The notes beneath the pieces were generated by a model. That model had not been told where the DNA came from. It saw only the letters and a list, made by a program, of their open reading frames with translations, and made no database searches. From positions 1 to 64,000 of the forward strand of contig JANOZM010000016.1 in the NCBI GenBank assembly GCA_031429355.1: a DNA stretch of 64,000 nt. The letters run 5' to 3'. The stretch is from JANOZM01 sp031429355 (GTDB lineage Bacteria; Pseudomonadota; Gammaproteobacteria; Burkholderiales; Burkholderiaceae_E). Below, in pieces: positions 7,234 through 13,464 of this stretch. A program made the translations under genes and the position numbers. Each line of letters begins with the position of its first letter. Position 1 is the stretch's first letter.

Positions 7234-7554
7234 ATGTGTGGCTCTGAATCGTCCGAAGATGCCGAGTGGCAAGCGCTCTATGGGTCGTTGCTCGCTGCCC
7301 TCAGACGGCACGGCGTCCATGATCCCTTTGGAGGCGGAGACTTTTATCTCGTTGAAGACGACTATGGCTCTACACAGCACAAAATCGAGTGCTCCTCGGC
7401 ATCGGCTTTTACGCCAGCCCTTGCTGAGGAGATTCAGCAAGTGCTTAAGCCGTTCGACAGACCGTGGCAGGTCATTGTTGCGTTGCCGGCTGTCGGAGCG
7501 ACTGAACACGGATTCGCTATCACCAAGGGGGCTTGCGTTGAACGCCATGGCTAA
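7234..7554 (+). CDS. Cassette-borne hypothetical protein
   Basis: A 106-residue soluble protein that fills its cassette: the ATG lies 14 bases after the GTTAGCC core, and the TAA stop is within the GGCTAAC core at 7549-7555. A TTG at 7222 is in frame but closer to the core than usual. The sequence has a Ser/Glu-rich start, a GGGDFYLVEDDYG segment (near residues 35-47) and a C-terminal half with helix plus VIVALPAVG strand. I do not recognise a family. The cassette limits are the clearest in the window, so this is a genuine cassette gene even though its role is unknown. Confidence 0.75.
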   Translation: MCGSESSEDAEWQALYGSLLAALRRHGVHDPFGGGDFYLVEDDYGSTQHKIECSSASAFTPALAEEIQQVLKPFDRPWQVIVALPAVGATEHGFAITKGACVERHG

Positions 7555-7605
7555 CAGGTTGTTCGTGTGGGACGGTTTCGCCGCCCCACAACGCCGGCGT
7601 TATAC
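7549..7605 (+). other. attC recombination site (D), canonical 57 bp
   Basis: Core GGCTAAC (7549-7555) and core GTTATAC (7599-7605) flank the arms TGTGGGACGG and CCGCCCCACA (one mismatch) around a TTTCG loop. The length and folding are those of a textbook short attC. The next cassette (HigBA) begins at the second core. Confidence 0.92.
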
Positions 7606-7642
7606 CTAGTAACAGCGTTGCGCAACACGCTACACTATCGCC

Positions 7643-7920
7643 ATGATCGTTTCGTTCCTACATAAAGGTCTCGAAGCTTTTTTTCGCACCGGAAGTAAAA
7701 AAGGAATTAATCCGCTACACGAAAAAAGCTTAGGCTCCAGCTGACCGCTTTAGACTCGGGGCGGTCGCCAATTGATATGGATTTACCTGGTTGGAACCTT
7801 CACGAACTTCAAGGCGATCGAAAAGGGACATGGTCGATTTGGGTCAACGGAAATTGGCGCGTTACCTTTAAATTTTCTGGTGGCAACGCTGAAGTCGTAA
7901 ATTACGAGGATTATCACTAA
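7643..7920 (+). pseudogene. higB: HigB-type toxin, frameshifted
   Basis: From ATG 7643 the frame gives MIVSFLHKGLEAFFRTGSKK and then hits TGA at 7742. The remainder of the protein continues in the next frame (DMDLPGWNLHELQGDRKG, then WVNGNWRVTFKF and the terminal VVNYEDYH) to TAA at 7918-7920. The family is a RelE-superfamily mRNA interferase of about 92 residues. Adding one A to the six-A tract at 7722-7727 restores the complete protein with KKLRLQLT across the join, so a single-base deletion there explains the break. The stop overlaps the HigA start (TAATG). Inactivation, slippage-based expression or a sequence error are all possible. Confidence 0.85.
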
Positions 7921-8219
7921 TGTCTATGCACAATCCACCACACCCAGGTGAATTTATTACCGGCGTCTATCTTGAGCCATTTAACGTTAGCGGGCGGCAA
8001 CTTGCAGAACGGCTTGACGTTGCGGCATCCACTTTAAATCGGTTGCTGAAGTCTCAAAGTGGCGTCAGCCCAGAAATGGCATTGCGGTTATCGAAAGCGT
8101 TGGGGCGCAGCCCTGAAAGTTGGCTTGCTATGCAACATAGTTATGACTTGTGGCAGGCGCGTAAGACTGTAAAATTGGGTAAAGTGCGTCGGTTAAATTT
8201 CGCAGCATCGCCGGTATAA
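7920..8219 (+). CDS. higA: HigA-type antitoxin (XRE family)
   Basis: A 99-residue helix-turn-helix protein of the HigA family. It opens with the characteristic HNPPHPGEFITGVYLEP. The HTH spans about residues 25-60 (GRQLAERLDVAASTLNRLLK, then SPEMALRLSKALG), followed by SPESWLAMQHSYDLWQA. HigA binds and neutralises HigB and represses the operon promoter. As in most HigBA modules the toxin gene comes first; the ATG overlaps its stop by one base. The stop TAA is inside the GGTATAAC core of the cassette end. The antitoxin is intact although the toxin is frameshifted. Confidence 0.92.
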   Translation: MSMHNPPHPGEFITGVYLEPFNVSGRQLAERLDVAASTLNRLLKSQSGVSPEMALRLSKALGRSPESWLAMQHSYDLWQARKTVKLGKVRRLNFAASPV

Positions 8220-8352
8220 CTTGCAGTTCGCACAGACCGGTTGTGCACCTGTTTCTCTCTTGTAGTATGCGCAATAAATTGTGCATACTACAAGCGTAGC
8301 GAGCGGCGGCCTCCAGCTGTACAACTATTAAGATAAATTTCAATCGTTCAAC
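8214..8352 (+). other. Degenerate or extended attC site (E)
   Basis: The core GTATAAC (8214-8220) complements the HigBA cassette start at 7599. The following 130 bases contain two nested hairpins (GCACA...TGTGC near 8230-8246, and a 12-bp perfect one at 8259-8294). A possible end core GTTCAAC (8346-8352) lies right before the next ATG. The arms next to the cores are poorly complementary, so the 3' limit is uncertain. Confidence 0.5.
8259..8294. repeat. 12-bp perfect inverted repeat
   Basis: CTTGTAGTATGC (8259-8270) and GCATACTACAAG (8283-8294) are perfectly complementary around a 12-base loop. There is no T-run, so it is not a typical terminator. It most likely forms the variable central structure of attC E. 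Confidence 0.85.
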
Positions 8353-8353
8353 T

Positions 8354-8620
8354 ATGGCTACTCGCAAAAATTCCGAATTCAATCGTCGTGAAAAATCGGA
8401 GTTACGGGCTCTCTCGGCAGAGGCTTGGGCTGAAGAGTTGAGCGAAGCCTTGCTTGAGTTATACGAAGATTTTGGTAAATGGGCCGAGGACTCTCTGTCA
8501 CCGTTCGATCTAAACGACAAAATTCATGAGTTCCATAACGGCAAATCCCGAGAGCTATATCTGGCTTGGCCAACTGGCTCTTGCGCCTCAATTTCTTTGA
8601 AAATGTTTTGTCCGGGTTGA
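8354..8620 (+). CDS. Hypothetical protein, possibly truncated
   Basis: An 88-residue frame starts directly after the possible attC E core. The first 70 residues look like a real, charged helical protein (residues 21-45 form an amphipathic helix, followed by SPFDLNDKIHEFHNGKSRELY). The last 18 residues (AWPTGSCASISLKMFCPG) look different in composition. This suggests the original C-terminus was replaced by a deletion or frameshift. No function can be assigned. It may be the last cassette gene of the array. Confidence 0.5.
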   Translation: MATRKNSEFNRREKSELRALSAEAWAEELSEALLELYEDFGKWAEDSLSPFDLNDKIHEFHNGKSRELYLAWPTGSCASISLKMFCPG

Positions 8621-8787
8621 TTTTCATCATTTTGCAGCCATTCTATAACCTAGCTGTAACGCGATTCGGTCATCATTAGCTCCCATGAAACGCTCGCTTA
8701 CATGGAAAAAACCAACGGCAAGATCCTTCGTAGATACTGTCCGTGCTTTGCTATTTACTCCGAATATTTTTCGAGAATAGCCACCCA

Positions 8788-9849
8788 ATGACAGCCCCCC
8801 AGCCCCATCAGTTTCTAATGCGTCGTGATGGGTCTGCTGTCACAGAAGTTTTTGCTGGTGATCGTTCTGTTAAGTGGTTGTATTCGTCCGTGCGAGAGTC
8901 TGCACCCGCGCTGTATCGTTGGCTTACGCATTCACGTCAGTTCAATCAGTGGTTAGCCAATATAAATTTTGATTTGCCGCTGGTGTCAGCATCGTCTTCA
9001 ATTCACGACTTTTGCGAAAAATCTGATATTGATCTTTCGGACGCAGTCGGTATGCCCATTGCGGGAAGTGCTGCAAGTTGGCGTGACGTCTTTGGTCGTA
9101 AAATAGAATTCTGGCGTTCGCGCCCGATGAGTAATAATCAGTTCGAAGTGGTCTGCCCGTCCGATTCGCGCGTATTACTTTCTCCTACGTGCAATGGTGC
9201 TACGGTCAATGATTGCTCGAATCGAATTGAAGTAAAAAACAAACTATTTTCAAACCAAGAATTGGTTGGCAAAGAAAAAGCATGGGCAAGCAATTTTGCG
9301 CAAGCGCAATGGGCCATTTTTCGCTTAACGCCCGAGAAATATCACTTCAATCACGTGCCTGTTTCTGGCGTAGTACTGGATGTTTATAGCCTTGATGGCG
9401 CGTACCATTCTTGCAATCCGTTAGTGGCTTCGCACGAAATTCGACCAACCTCACGTAATGCTCGTCTTATCACTATTGTCGACACTGAGGTCGCTTGGGG
9501 AAGTCAAGTTGGCATTGTTGCAATTGTTGAAGTTGTTGCCTTACTCATAGGCCGCATTGAACAATGTTATAGCGCGCATTGCTACGAAAGTCCGCAAGCA
9601 CTTGAACCCGGTATGCATGTTTATCGAGGTAACGTAAAAAGCCGGTTTGATCCCGGCTCAAGCACCGTTGTACTGTTGTTTGAACCAAACCGTATTCAGT
9701 TTAGTGCTGACCTAGTTGCTAATCAAGCCCGTATCGATATTCCTAGCCGTTTTACGAAAGTGTATGGAACACCCATGGTCGAAACCGATGTGCGAGTGCG
9801 CTCTGCATTGGGCTATGCCAAACCATTAGTAAAAGGAGAAATCACATGA
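8788..9849 (+). CDS. Phosphatidylserine decarboxylase-like protein
   Basis: A 353-residue protein starting at ATG 8788; an upstream in-frame GTG at 8743 would add 15 unsupported residues. The C-terminal half matches the phosphatidylserine decarboxylase family: FNHVPVSGVVLD (close to the family's H-x-PVSG), TEVAWGSQVGIVAIVEVVALLIGRI, then a Gly-rich stretch with FDPGSSTVVLLFEP. That GSS matches the position of the LGST/GSS self-cleavage site at which the pyruvoyl cofactor forms. The N-terminal half (about 170 residues) resembles the extension of larger PSD-family members. It is a divergent relative, so the substrate may not be phosphatidylserine. Its stop overlaps the start of the Lgt-like gene (ATGA), so both are co-translated. 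Confidence 0.7.
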   Translation: MTAPQPHQFLMRRDGSAVTEVFAGDRSVKWLYSSVRESAPALYRWLTHSRQFNQWLANINFDLPLVSASSSIHDFCEKSDIDLSDAVGMPIAGSAASWRDVFGRKIEFWRSRPMSNNQFEVVCPSDSRVLLSPTCNGATVNDCSNRIEVKNKLFSNQELVGKEKAWASNFAQAQWAIFRLTPEKYHFNHVPVSGVVLDVYSLDGAYHSCNPLVASHEIRPTSRNARLITIVDTEVAWGSQVGIVAIVEVVALLIGRIEQCYSAHCYESPQALEPGMHVYRGNVKSRFDPGSSTVVLLFEPNRIQFSADLVANQARIDIPSRFTKVYGTPMVETDVRVRSALGYAKPLVKGEIT

Positions 9850-10937
9850 AATCCTGGAATCTAATTATTCTGCTATTGCCGTTTACTGTTTTGCTGTTGG
9901 CGTTGATTTGGTGGGCTTCCGAAAAAATGACCAAAGCGCGATGGCAAATTTTTGCAACTATCCCGTTGCGGTTGGAATCGGATGGTTTGTGGCGCGGGCT
10001 TAACCTTACTTGGTATGGGGCTCTGACAGCCCTAGCTTTCATATTGGCGATTGCGCTGTTGATCGTACTAACCGGCAGTGTTGGGTTGGCGTTACCAGCT
10101 GTTTTAGTACTGAGTGCCTTCATTGTTGTTACTTCTCTTGTGGCCTCTCGTTGGGTTGCGCAGTGGGTCGAGAAAACACCCGGAACACATACAATTGGCG
10201 GAGCGTTATTTGCGCTCGCATTAACCATTTCGATACCAATAGTACTAGTCGCTAAATTCCAAACATGGTTTGGACTAGGCTCACCTTACCTTGCCTCGCA
10301 AGTGCCCGCGTTGTTGGCGGCTCTAAGTATTGCTTACGTGTATGGCGAGGGCGTTGGACGAGTAGCTTGCATCAGTTTTGGTTGCTGTTGGGGTGTTCGA
10401 GTCGACCAGTTGAACGGACGTATGCGACGGATTTTTGACCGGATGCATTTCGTTTTTGATGGGCCCACGAAAAAAATTTCGTATGCATCGGGACTGGAAG
10501 GAATTCCTGTGGTTCCAATTCAGTCGATTACTGCTGTGATTCATGTACTGCTGGGCGGTTGGGCGATCGTGCACTTTTACCGAGGCGAGTTCTTGTTTAG
10601 TATTTTAGTTTCGATGGGTGGATCGCAGTTTTGGCGCTTTGCGTCTGAGTTTTTACGCGCGGACGACCGGGGAAGCGGACGTATATCTTTATATCAATGG
10701 ATGGCCTTACTGACGGTGCCATTGATTTACGCGAATGTTGCGTTGATTACCGCGATCTTGCCGAGCAGCAGCTCTTTTAAAATGGTACTTCCTGATTTGG
10801 ATTGGGGATTAGCGGCGTTATGGGCTCCGATTCCTTTAATCACCTTGCAAATTATGGGTGTCTACGTGTTTTTGAAGACTGGTAAAAGTAGTGTAACGAC
10901 TGCGCGGTTGCGTTTGCAAATGAGTTCGGAGGTCTGA
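9846..10937 (+). CDS. Lgt-like membrane protein (prolipoprotein diacylglyceryl transferase family)
   Basis: A 363-residue protein with about nine hydrophobic segments. The middle has YGEGVGRVACISFGCCWG, matching the family's GRIGNFxNxExxG loop in position and shape, and later PVVPIQSITAVIHVLLGG, matching the P-S/T-Q-xYE segment. Classical Lgt moves a diacylglyceryl group from phosphatidylglycerol to a lipoprotein cysteine. This protein is longer (Lgt is near 270-290 residues), keeps only part of the signatures and is paired with a phosphatidylserine-decarboxylase-like protein. It may therefore act on a phospholipid or another acceptor rather than on lipoproteins. The GCC pair of cysteines in the loop is unusual. 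It is coupled to the upstream gene by an ATGA overlap. Confidence 0.65.
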   Translation: MKSWNLIILLLPFTVLLLALIWWASEKMTKARWQIFATIPLRLESDGLWRGLNLTWYGALTALAFILAIALLIVLTGSVGLALPAVLVLSAFIVVTSLVASRWVAQWVEKTPGTHTIGGALFALALTISIPIVLVAKFQTWFGLGSPYLASQVPALLAALSIAYVYGEGVGRVACISFGCCWGVRVDQLNGRMRRIFDRMHFVFDGPTKKISYASGLEGIPVVPIQSITAVIHVLLGGWAIVHFYRGEFLFSILVSMGGSQFWRFASEFLRADDRGSGRISLYQWMALLTVPLIYANVALITAILPSSSSFKMVLPDLDWGLAALWAPIPLITLQIMGVYVFLKTGKSSVTTARLRLQMSSEV

Positions 10938-11056
10938 CCAAATGCACTTGACAGGATACGGTTTCGAAAAGTTAGCCGTTTGTTTTCTAGCCCAAACGGG
11001 GAGTTAACGGTGGAGGCCCTGACCCCTTTCAAAGCCCAAGAATAAATCGCAATTGT

Positions 11057-12208
11057 TTAGTCTTGTTTGCAAGGAAATCCGTGAAACCGCCAACCACCTT
11101 TGTTACCTCGTCTAAAGTTAGCATCGCAATCGCCCTCAAACCCGTCGATGATGTGGTACGCCTCATACCCTAGTGTCTGAGCGCGTTGTGCTGCAGGAAT
11201 TGATCGTAAACCGGAACGGCACATCAGCAAAACTTTAGAGCCCGCAGGAACCGCAGCTTTTAGTAGTTGATCAAATTGGCTATTCAAAGCCATACCGGGC
11301 CAAATTTTCCATTCAATGTTGACTGCCCCGGGAATGTATCCAACCCAAGTGCGTTCAGCATCCGTTCGAATATCTACAAGATAAGCAATATCGTTTTTCC
11401 ACCATTGATAGGCCAGTTCAACCGATACATCTCCGCGATAGCCTGCAACTGGTGTAACGCGTTGAATTGCCGGATTTAAAACAGGTGCAAAAGCAGGGCC
11501 CGCTTCGTGTTTTAACCCGAGCATTAGATTGGCAGGTACTGCTTCGCCAATTCGCTTTGGCTTCGGTAGATTTAGGCTGTCCATTAACTCGACGAAGGCT
11601 TTAAGTGGTCGAATAGTTCCATTGTTAACGATGCGTGTATTGGTTCGTTTTTCTAATCCAATGCTGGAGTGTGTTCTGCCTTTGTAATCGTGCCCAGGCC
11701 AGACGGTGGTTTCATCAGGCAGTGTGAAAAGAATATCAATTAAGCTGTTGTAAAGCGCCTCAGCACTACCAGACTGAAAGTCGGTTCGCCCACAGCCGCC
11801 AATAAGAAGGGTGTCGCCAGTAAATATATTATCGTTCCAGCGAAAACTCATGCTACCTGCAGTGTGACCGGGGGTGTGAATTGCGGTCAGTACATGCGAT
11901 CCAAATGTTAATGTTTGCCCGTTTTGCAATTGAATAGCCGCCGGCGTAATTCCGCAACCAACCGGGGTAGCGGCAATTGCTCCAGTTTTCTCAACAAGAG
12001 ACGATGCACTAGTAATGTGGTCAGCATGTGTGTGGGTCTCAACAACGTAGCGCAACTTCAAGCTGTAGTCTTTAATTACCCCTAAGTCGCGAGTAAGCTG
12101 GTCATCAACTGGATCGATGATGATTGCATCTTGGGTAATGGGGTCGAATATAACGTAGGTGAAGGTGCTAGAAGTTTTGTCGAACAATTGCAGCAAATTA
12201 TGCGTCAT
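11057..12208 (-). CDS. Persulfide dioxygenase-rhodanese fusion
   Basis: A 383-residue two-domain protein. Residues 1-250 are a metallo-beta-lactamase fold of the ETHE1/persulfide dioxygenase type with HTHADH (59-64), HTPGHT (111-116), GDTLLIGGCGRTDF (131-144) and PGHDY (171-175). These supply the 2-His-1-Asp iron site. Residues about 260-375 are a rhodanese domain with catalytic Cys330 in LLMCRSGLRS. The dioxygenase oxidises glutathione persulfide to sulfite, and the rhodanese can then make thiosulfate. It is followed on the opposite side of a shared promoter by transporters, and its own regulator lies 16 bases upstream in the same operon. This arrangement points to cytoplasmic sulfide detoxification. 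Confidence 0.9.
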   Translation of the reverse strand: MTHNLLQLFDKTSSTFTYVIFDPITQDAIIIDPVDDQLTRDLGVIKDYSLKLRYVVETHTHADHITSASSLVEKTGAIAATPVGCGITPAAIQLQNGQTLTFGSHVLTAIHTPGHTAGSMSFRWNDNIFTGDTLLIGGCGRTDFQSGSAEALYNSLIDILFTLPDETTVWPGHDYKGRTHSSIGLEKRTNTRIVNNGTIRPLKAFVELMDSLNLPKPKRIGEAVPANLMLGLKHEAGPAFAPVLNPAIQRVTPVAGYRGDVSVELAYQWWKNDIAYLVDIRTDAERTWVGYIPGAVNIEWKIWPGMALNSQFDQLLKAAVPAGSKVLLMCRSGLRSIPAAQRAQTLGYEAYHIIDGFEGDCDANFRRGNKGGWRFHGFPCKQD

Positions 12209-12224
12209 TTTGGGTACTCAATAG

Positions 12225-12470
12225 TTAAGCAAATTTAGCTAGTAGTTTGGCGATATCTTCGGGGGGCATTTCGCCTTGTTCGATTACGCAAGCAACCATG
12301 GCGAAGAACGATTTGTCTAGCGCTTTTCTGGCTGCGCTAAGTTGTTGAGCAATTGTTTCGCATTCCGCTTCTTCATTAATCAGGCGCGTAATGCCTCGCA
12401 GTTGCCCTTCAACGCGTGCAAGGCGCGTCGTAATTGCTTTTTTCTTAACTGGGTCGATTAGTTTTGCCAT
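12225..12470 (-). CDS. CsoR/FrmR/CstR family repressor
   Basis: An 81-residue all-helical DUF156 protein: VKKKAITTRLARVEGQLRGI (basic DNA-binding helix 1), INEEAECETIAQQLSAARKALDK (helix 2) and a third helix. Cysteines are at residues 37 and 61. Copper sensors of this family use a C-H-C set and persulfide sensors a C-C pair. There is no His at the copper position, and the gene stands first in a persulfide-dioxygenase operon, so persulfide sensing is the best inference. The spacing of the two Cys is shorter than the roughly 29 residues of CstR, which leaves the chemistry open. A palindromic operator lies 41 bases upstream of its start. Confidence 0.85.
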   Translation of the reverse strand: MAKLIDPVKKKAITTRLARVEGQLRGITRLINEEAECETIAQQLSAARKALDKSFFAMVACVIEQGEMPPEDIAKLLAKFA

Positions 12471-12510
12471 TAGCCAGTACGTTTGGGTTTAACAAAGAAC
12501 AAGTTGATCT

Positions 12511-12528
12511 TATACTCCCAGTAGTATA
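12511..12528. promoter_or_regulatory. Operator and divergent promoters of the sulfide locus
   Basis: TATACTCCCAGTAGTATA is a palindrome with perfect 6-bp arms (TATACT/AGTATA) and a C-rich centre, the shape of CsoR/CstR-family operators. It lies between the repressor operon (minus) and the transporter operon (plus). A plus-strand -35 like GTTGAT (12503-12508) with -10 TATAAA (12525-12530), and a minus-strand TTGTTT with TATAAG, both overlap it. Repressor binding should therefore close both promoters. Confidence 0.65.
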
Positions 12529-12568
12529 AAGTAAACAATATATTCGAATATAAGCATAAAGTGAAATA

Positions 12569-12994
12569 ATGAACGATTTACCTTCAGCGTTGCAAGCATT
12601 TAGTGGCGGTGTCTTGATTGGCTTGGCCAGTTGGCTTTTGTTGGCGGCGATTGGACGTGTCGCTGGAATTAGCGGAATTGTTGCAAGCGCTTTAGTTCCA
12701 ACTAAAAATGAAAAAACAATCGATGGATTGTGGCGGTGGGTATTTGTTATCGGTTTGGTTGTTGGTGGGGGCCTTACTTCCCTTTGGATAGAGACACCCA
12801 GTGTTGTAACGCGTCCGGTGTGGTTGCTTGTAACCGCAGGATTGCTGGTGGGTGTTGGGACTGTCGTTGGTTCTGGTTGCACTAGCGGTCATGGGGTTTG
12901 TGGAATAGGGCGGAGATCAATGCGCTCATTAGTGGCTACCTTGGTGTTTATGGCTGCAGGTGCCCTAACTGTTTTTGTCTTTCAATCCGCCTAA
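12569..12994 (+). CDS. YeeE/YedE-type membrane protein, N-terminal half (PmpA-like)
   Basis: A 141-residue integral membrane protein with four hydrophobic segments and the family signature GSGCTSGHGVCGIGR (about residues 101-115). In the large YeeE/YedE proteins, which import thiosulfate or other sulfur compounds, two such halves are fused. Here the second half is the next gene. The conserved Cys of the signature is believed to contact the sulfur substrate. It is the first gene of the plus-strand operon starting at the palindromic operator. The gap to the next gene is 15 bases. Confidence 0.88.
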   Translation: MNDLPSALQAFSGGVLIGLASWLLLAAIGRVAGISGIVASALVPTKNEKTIDGLWRWVFVIGLVVGGGLTSLWIETPSVVTRPVWLLVTAGLLVGVGTVVGSGCTSGHGVCGIGRRSMRSLVATLVFMAAGALTVFVFQSA

Positions 12995-13009
12995 AGTTGA
13001 GTACACACA

Positions 13010-13462
13010 ATGTTAAATAAATTATTGTTTGCCGGCCTGTCGGGATTATTGTTTTCGACTGGTTTGGTTGTTTCGGGGATGACCCAGCCAATGAAGGTCA
13101 TTGGTTTTTTAAATGTCGCCGGACTTAAAAATGGTGTCAGTTGGAATGCTGCGCCCAAATTTTGGGACCCGTCTTTAGCGTTGGTTATGGGTGGTGCCTT
13201 ATTGGTTACTTTGATTGCATTTGCAACAACCGCGCGTAGCGAAAAACCTTGGTTTGACACTGACTTTCACTTACCCACCCGCATCGATTTAGATATTCGG
13301 TTGATTGCTGGCGCTGCGCTGTTTGGAATTGGATGGGGACTAGCTGGCTATTGTCCCGGCCCAGCCTTTGCCTCGCTATTGGTAGCTGGGCAAGATGTAC
13401 TTGTTTTTTCAGCTGCGCTGATTTTGGGCATGATTATTGCCAAAAAATGGTTGTCAACTTAA
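13010..13462 (+). CDS. YeeE/YedE-type membrane protein, C-terminal half (PmpB/DUF6691-like)
   Basis: A 150-residue integral membrane protein with the paired signature GIGWGLAGYCPGPAFASL (about residues 108-125) and an N-terminal GLVVSGMTQPMKVIGFL segment. Together with the preceding protein it makes a complete sulfur-compound channel of the split PmpAB kind. Its regulation by a persulfide-type repressor and its neighbours suggest it moves sulfide-derived species such as thiosulfate or sulfite, with direction unknown. The stop lies 2 bases before the SulP start. Confidence 0.88.
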   Translation: MLNKLLFAGLSGLLFSTGLVVSGMTQPMKVIGFLNVAGLKNGVSWNAAPKFWDPSLALVMGGALLVTLIAFATTARSEKPWFDTDFHLPTRIDLDIRLIAGAALFGIGWGLAGYCPGPAFASLLVAGQDVLVFSAALILGMIIAKKWLST

Positions 13463-13464
13463 TC

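Larger units (their letters stand above)
1548..8352 (+). mobile_element. Integron gene-cassette cluster without visible integrase (CALIN-like)
   Basis: Successive segments start with a GTT-type core and end with the complementary AAC-type core, as free circular cassettes do once integrated. The pairs are 1548-1557 with 2735-2744 (10 of 10 bases complementary), 2828-2837 with 3257-3266 (9 of 10), 4816-4826 with 6114-6124 (10 of 11), 7214-7220 with 7549-7555 (7 of 7) and 7599-7606 with 8213-8220 (8 of 8). All cassette genes are on the plus strand, start within tens of bases of the GTT core and stop in or near the AAC core. This is typical cassette architecture. No tyrosine-recombinase integrase gene or attI is visible in the 1.5 kb to the left, so the array is either distant from its intI or orphaned. 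The right boundary is uncertain because the last attC is degenerate. Confidence 0.8.

Noticed and set aside
10972..11001. Hairpin CCGTTTG/CAAACGG after the Lgt-like gene, with GTTAGCC and GTTAAC strings nearby
   Set aside because: I tested whether it was an attC closing an extended cassette array. The core order is wrong on both strands and no matching cassette start was found.
13333..13464. N-terminal extension of the SulP permease by 44 codons
   Set aside because: It overlaps the preceding YeeE/YedE gene in another frame and is not like the family; the ATG at 13465 is preferred.
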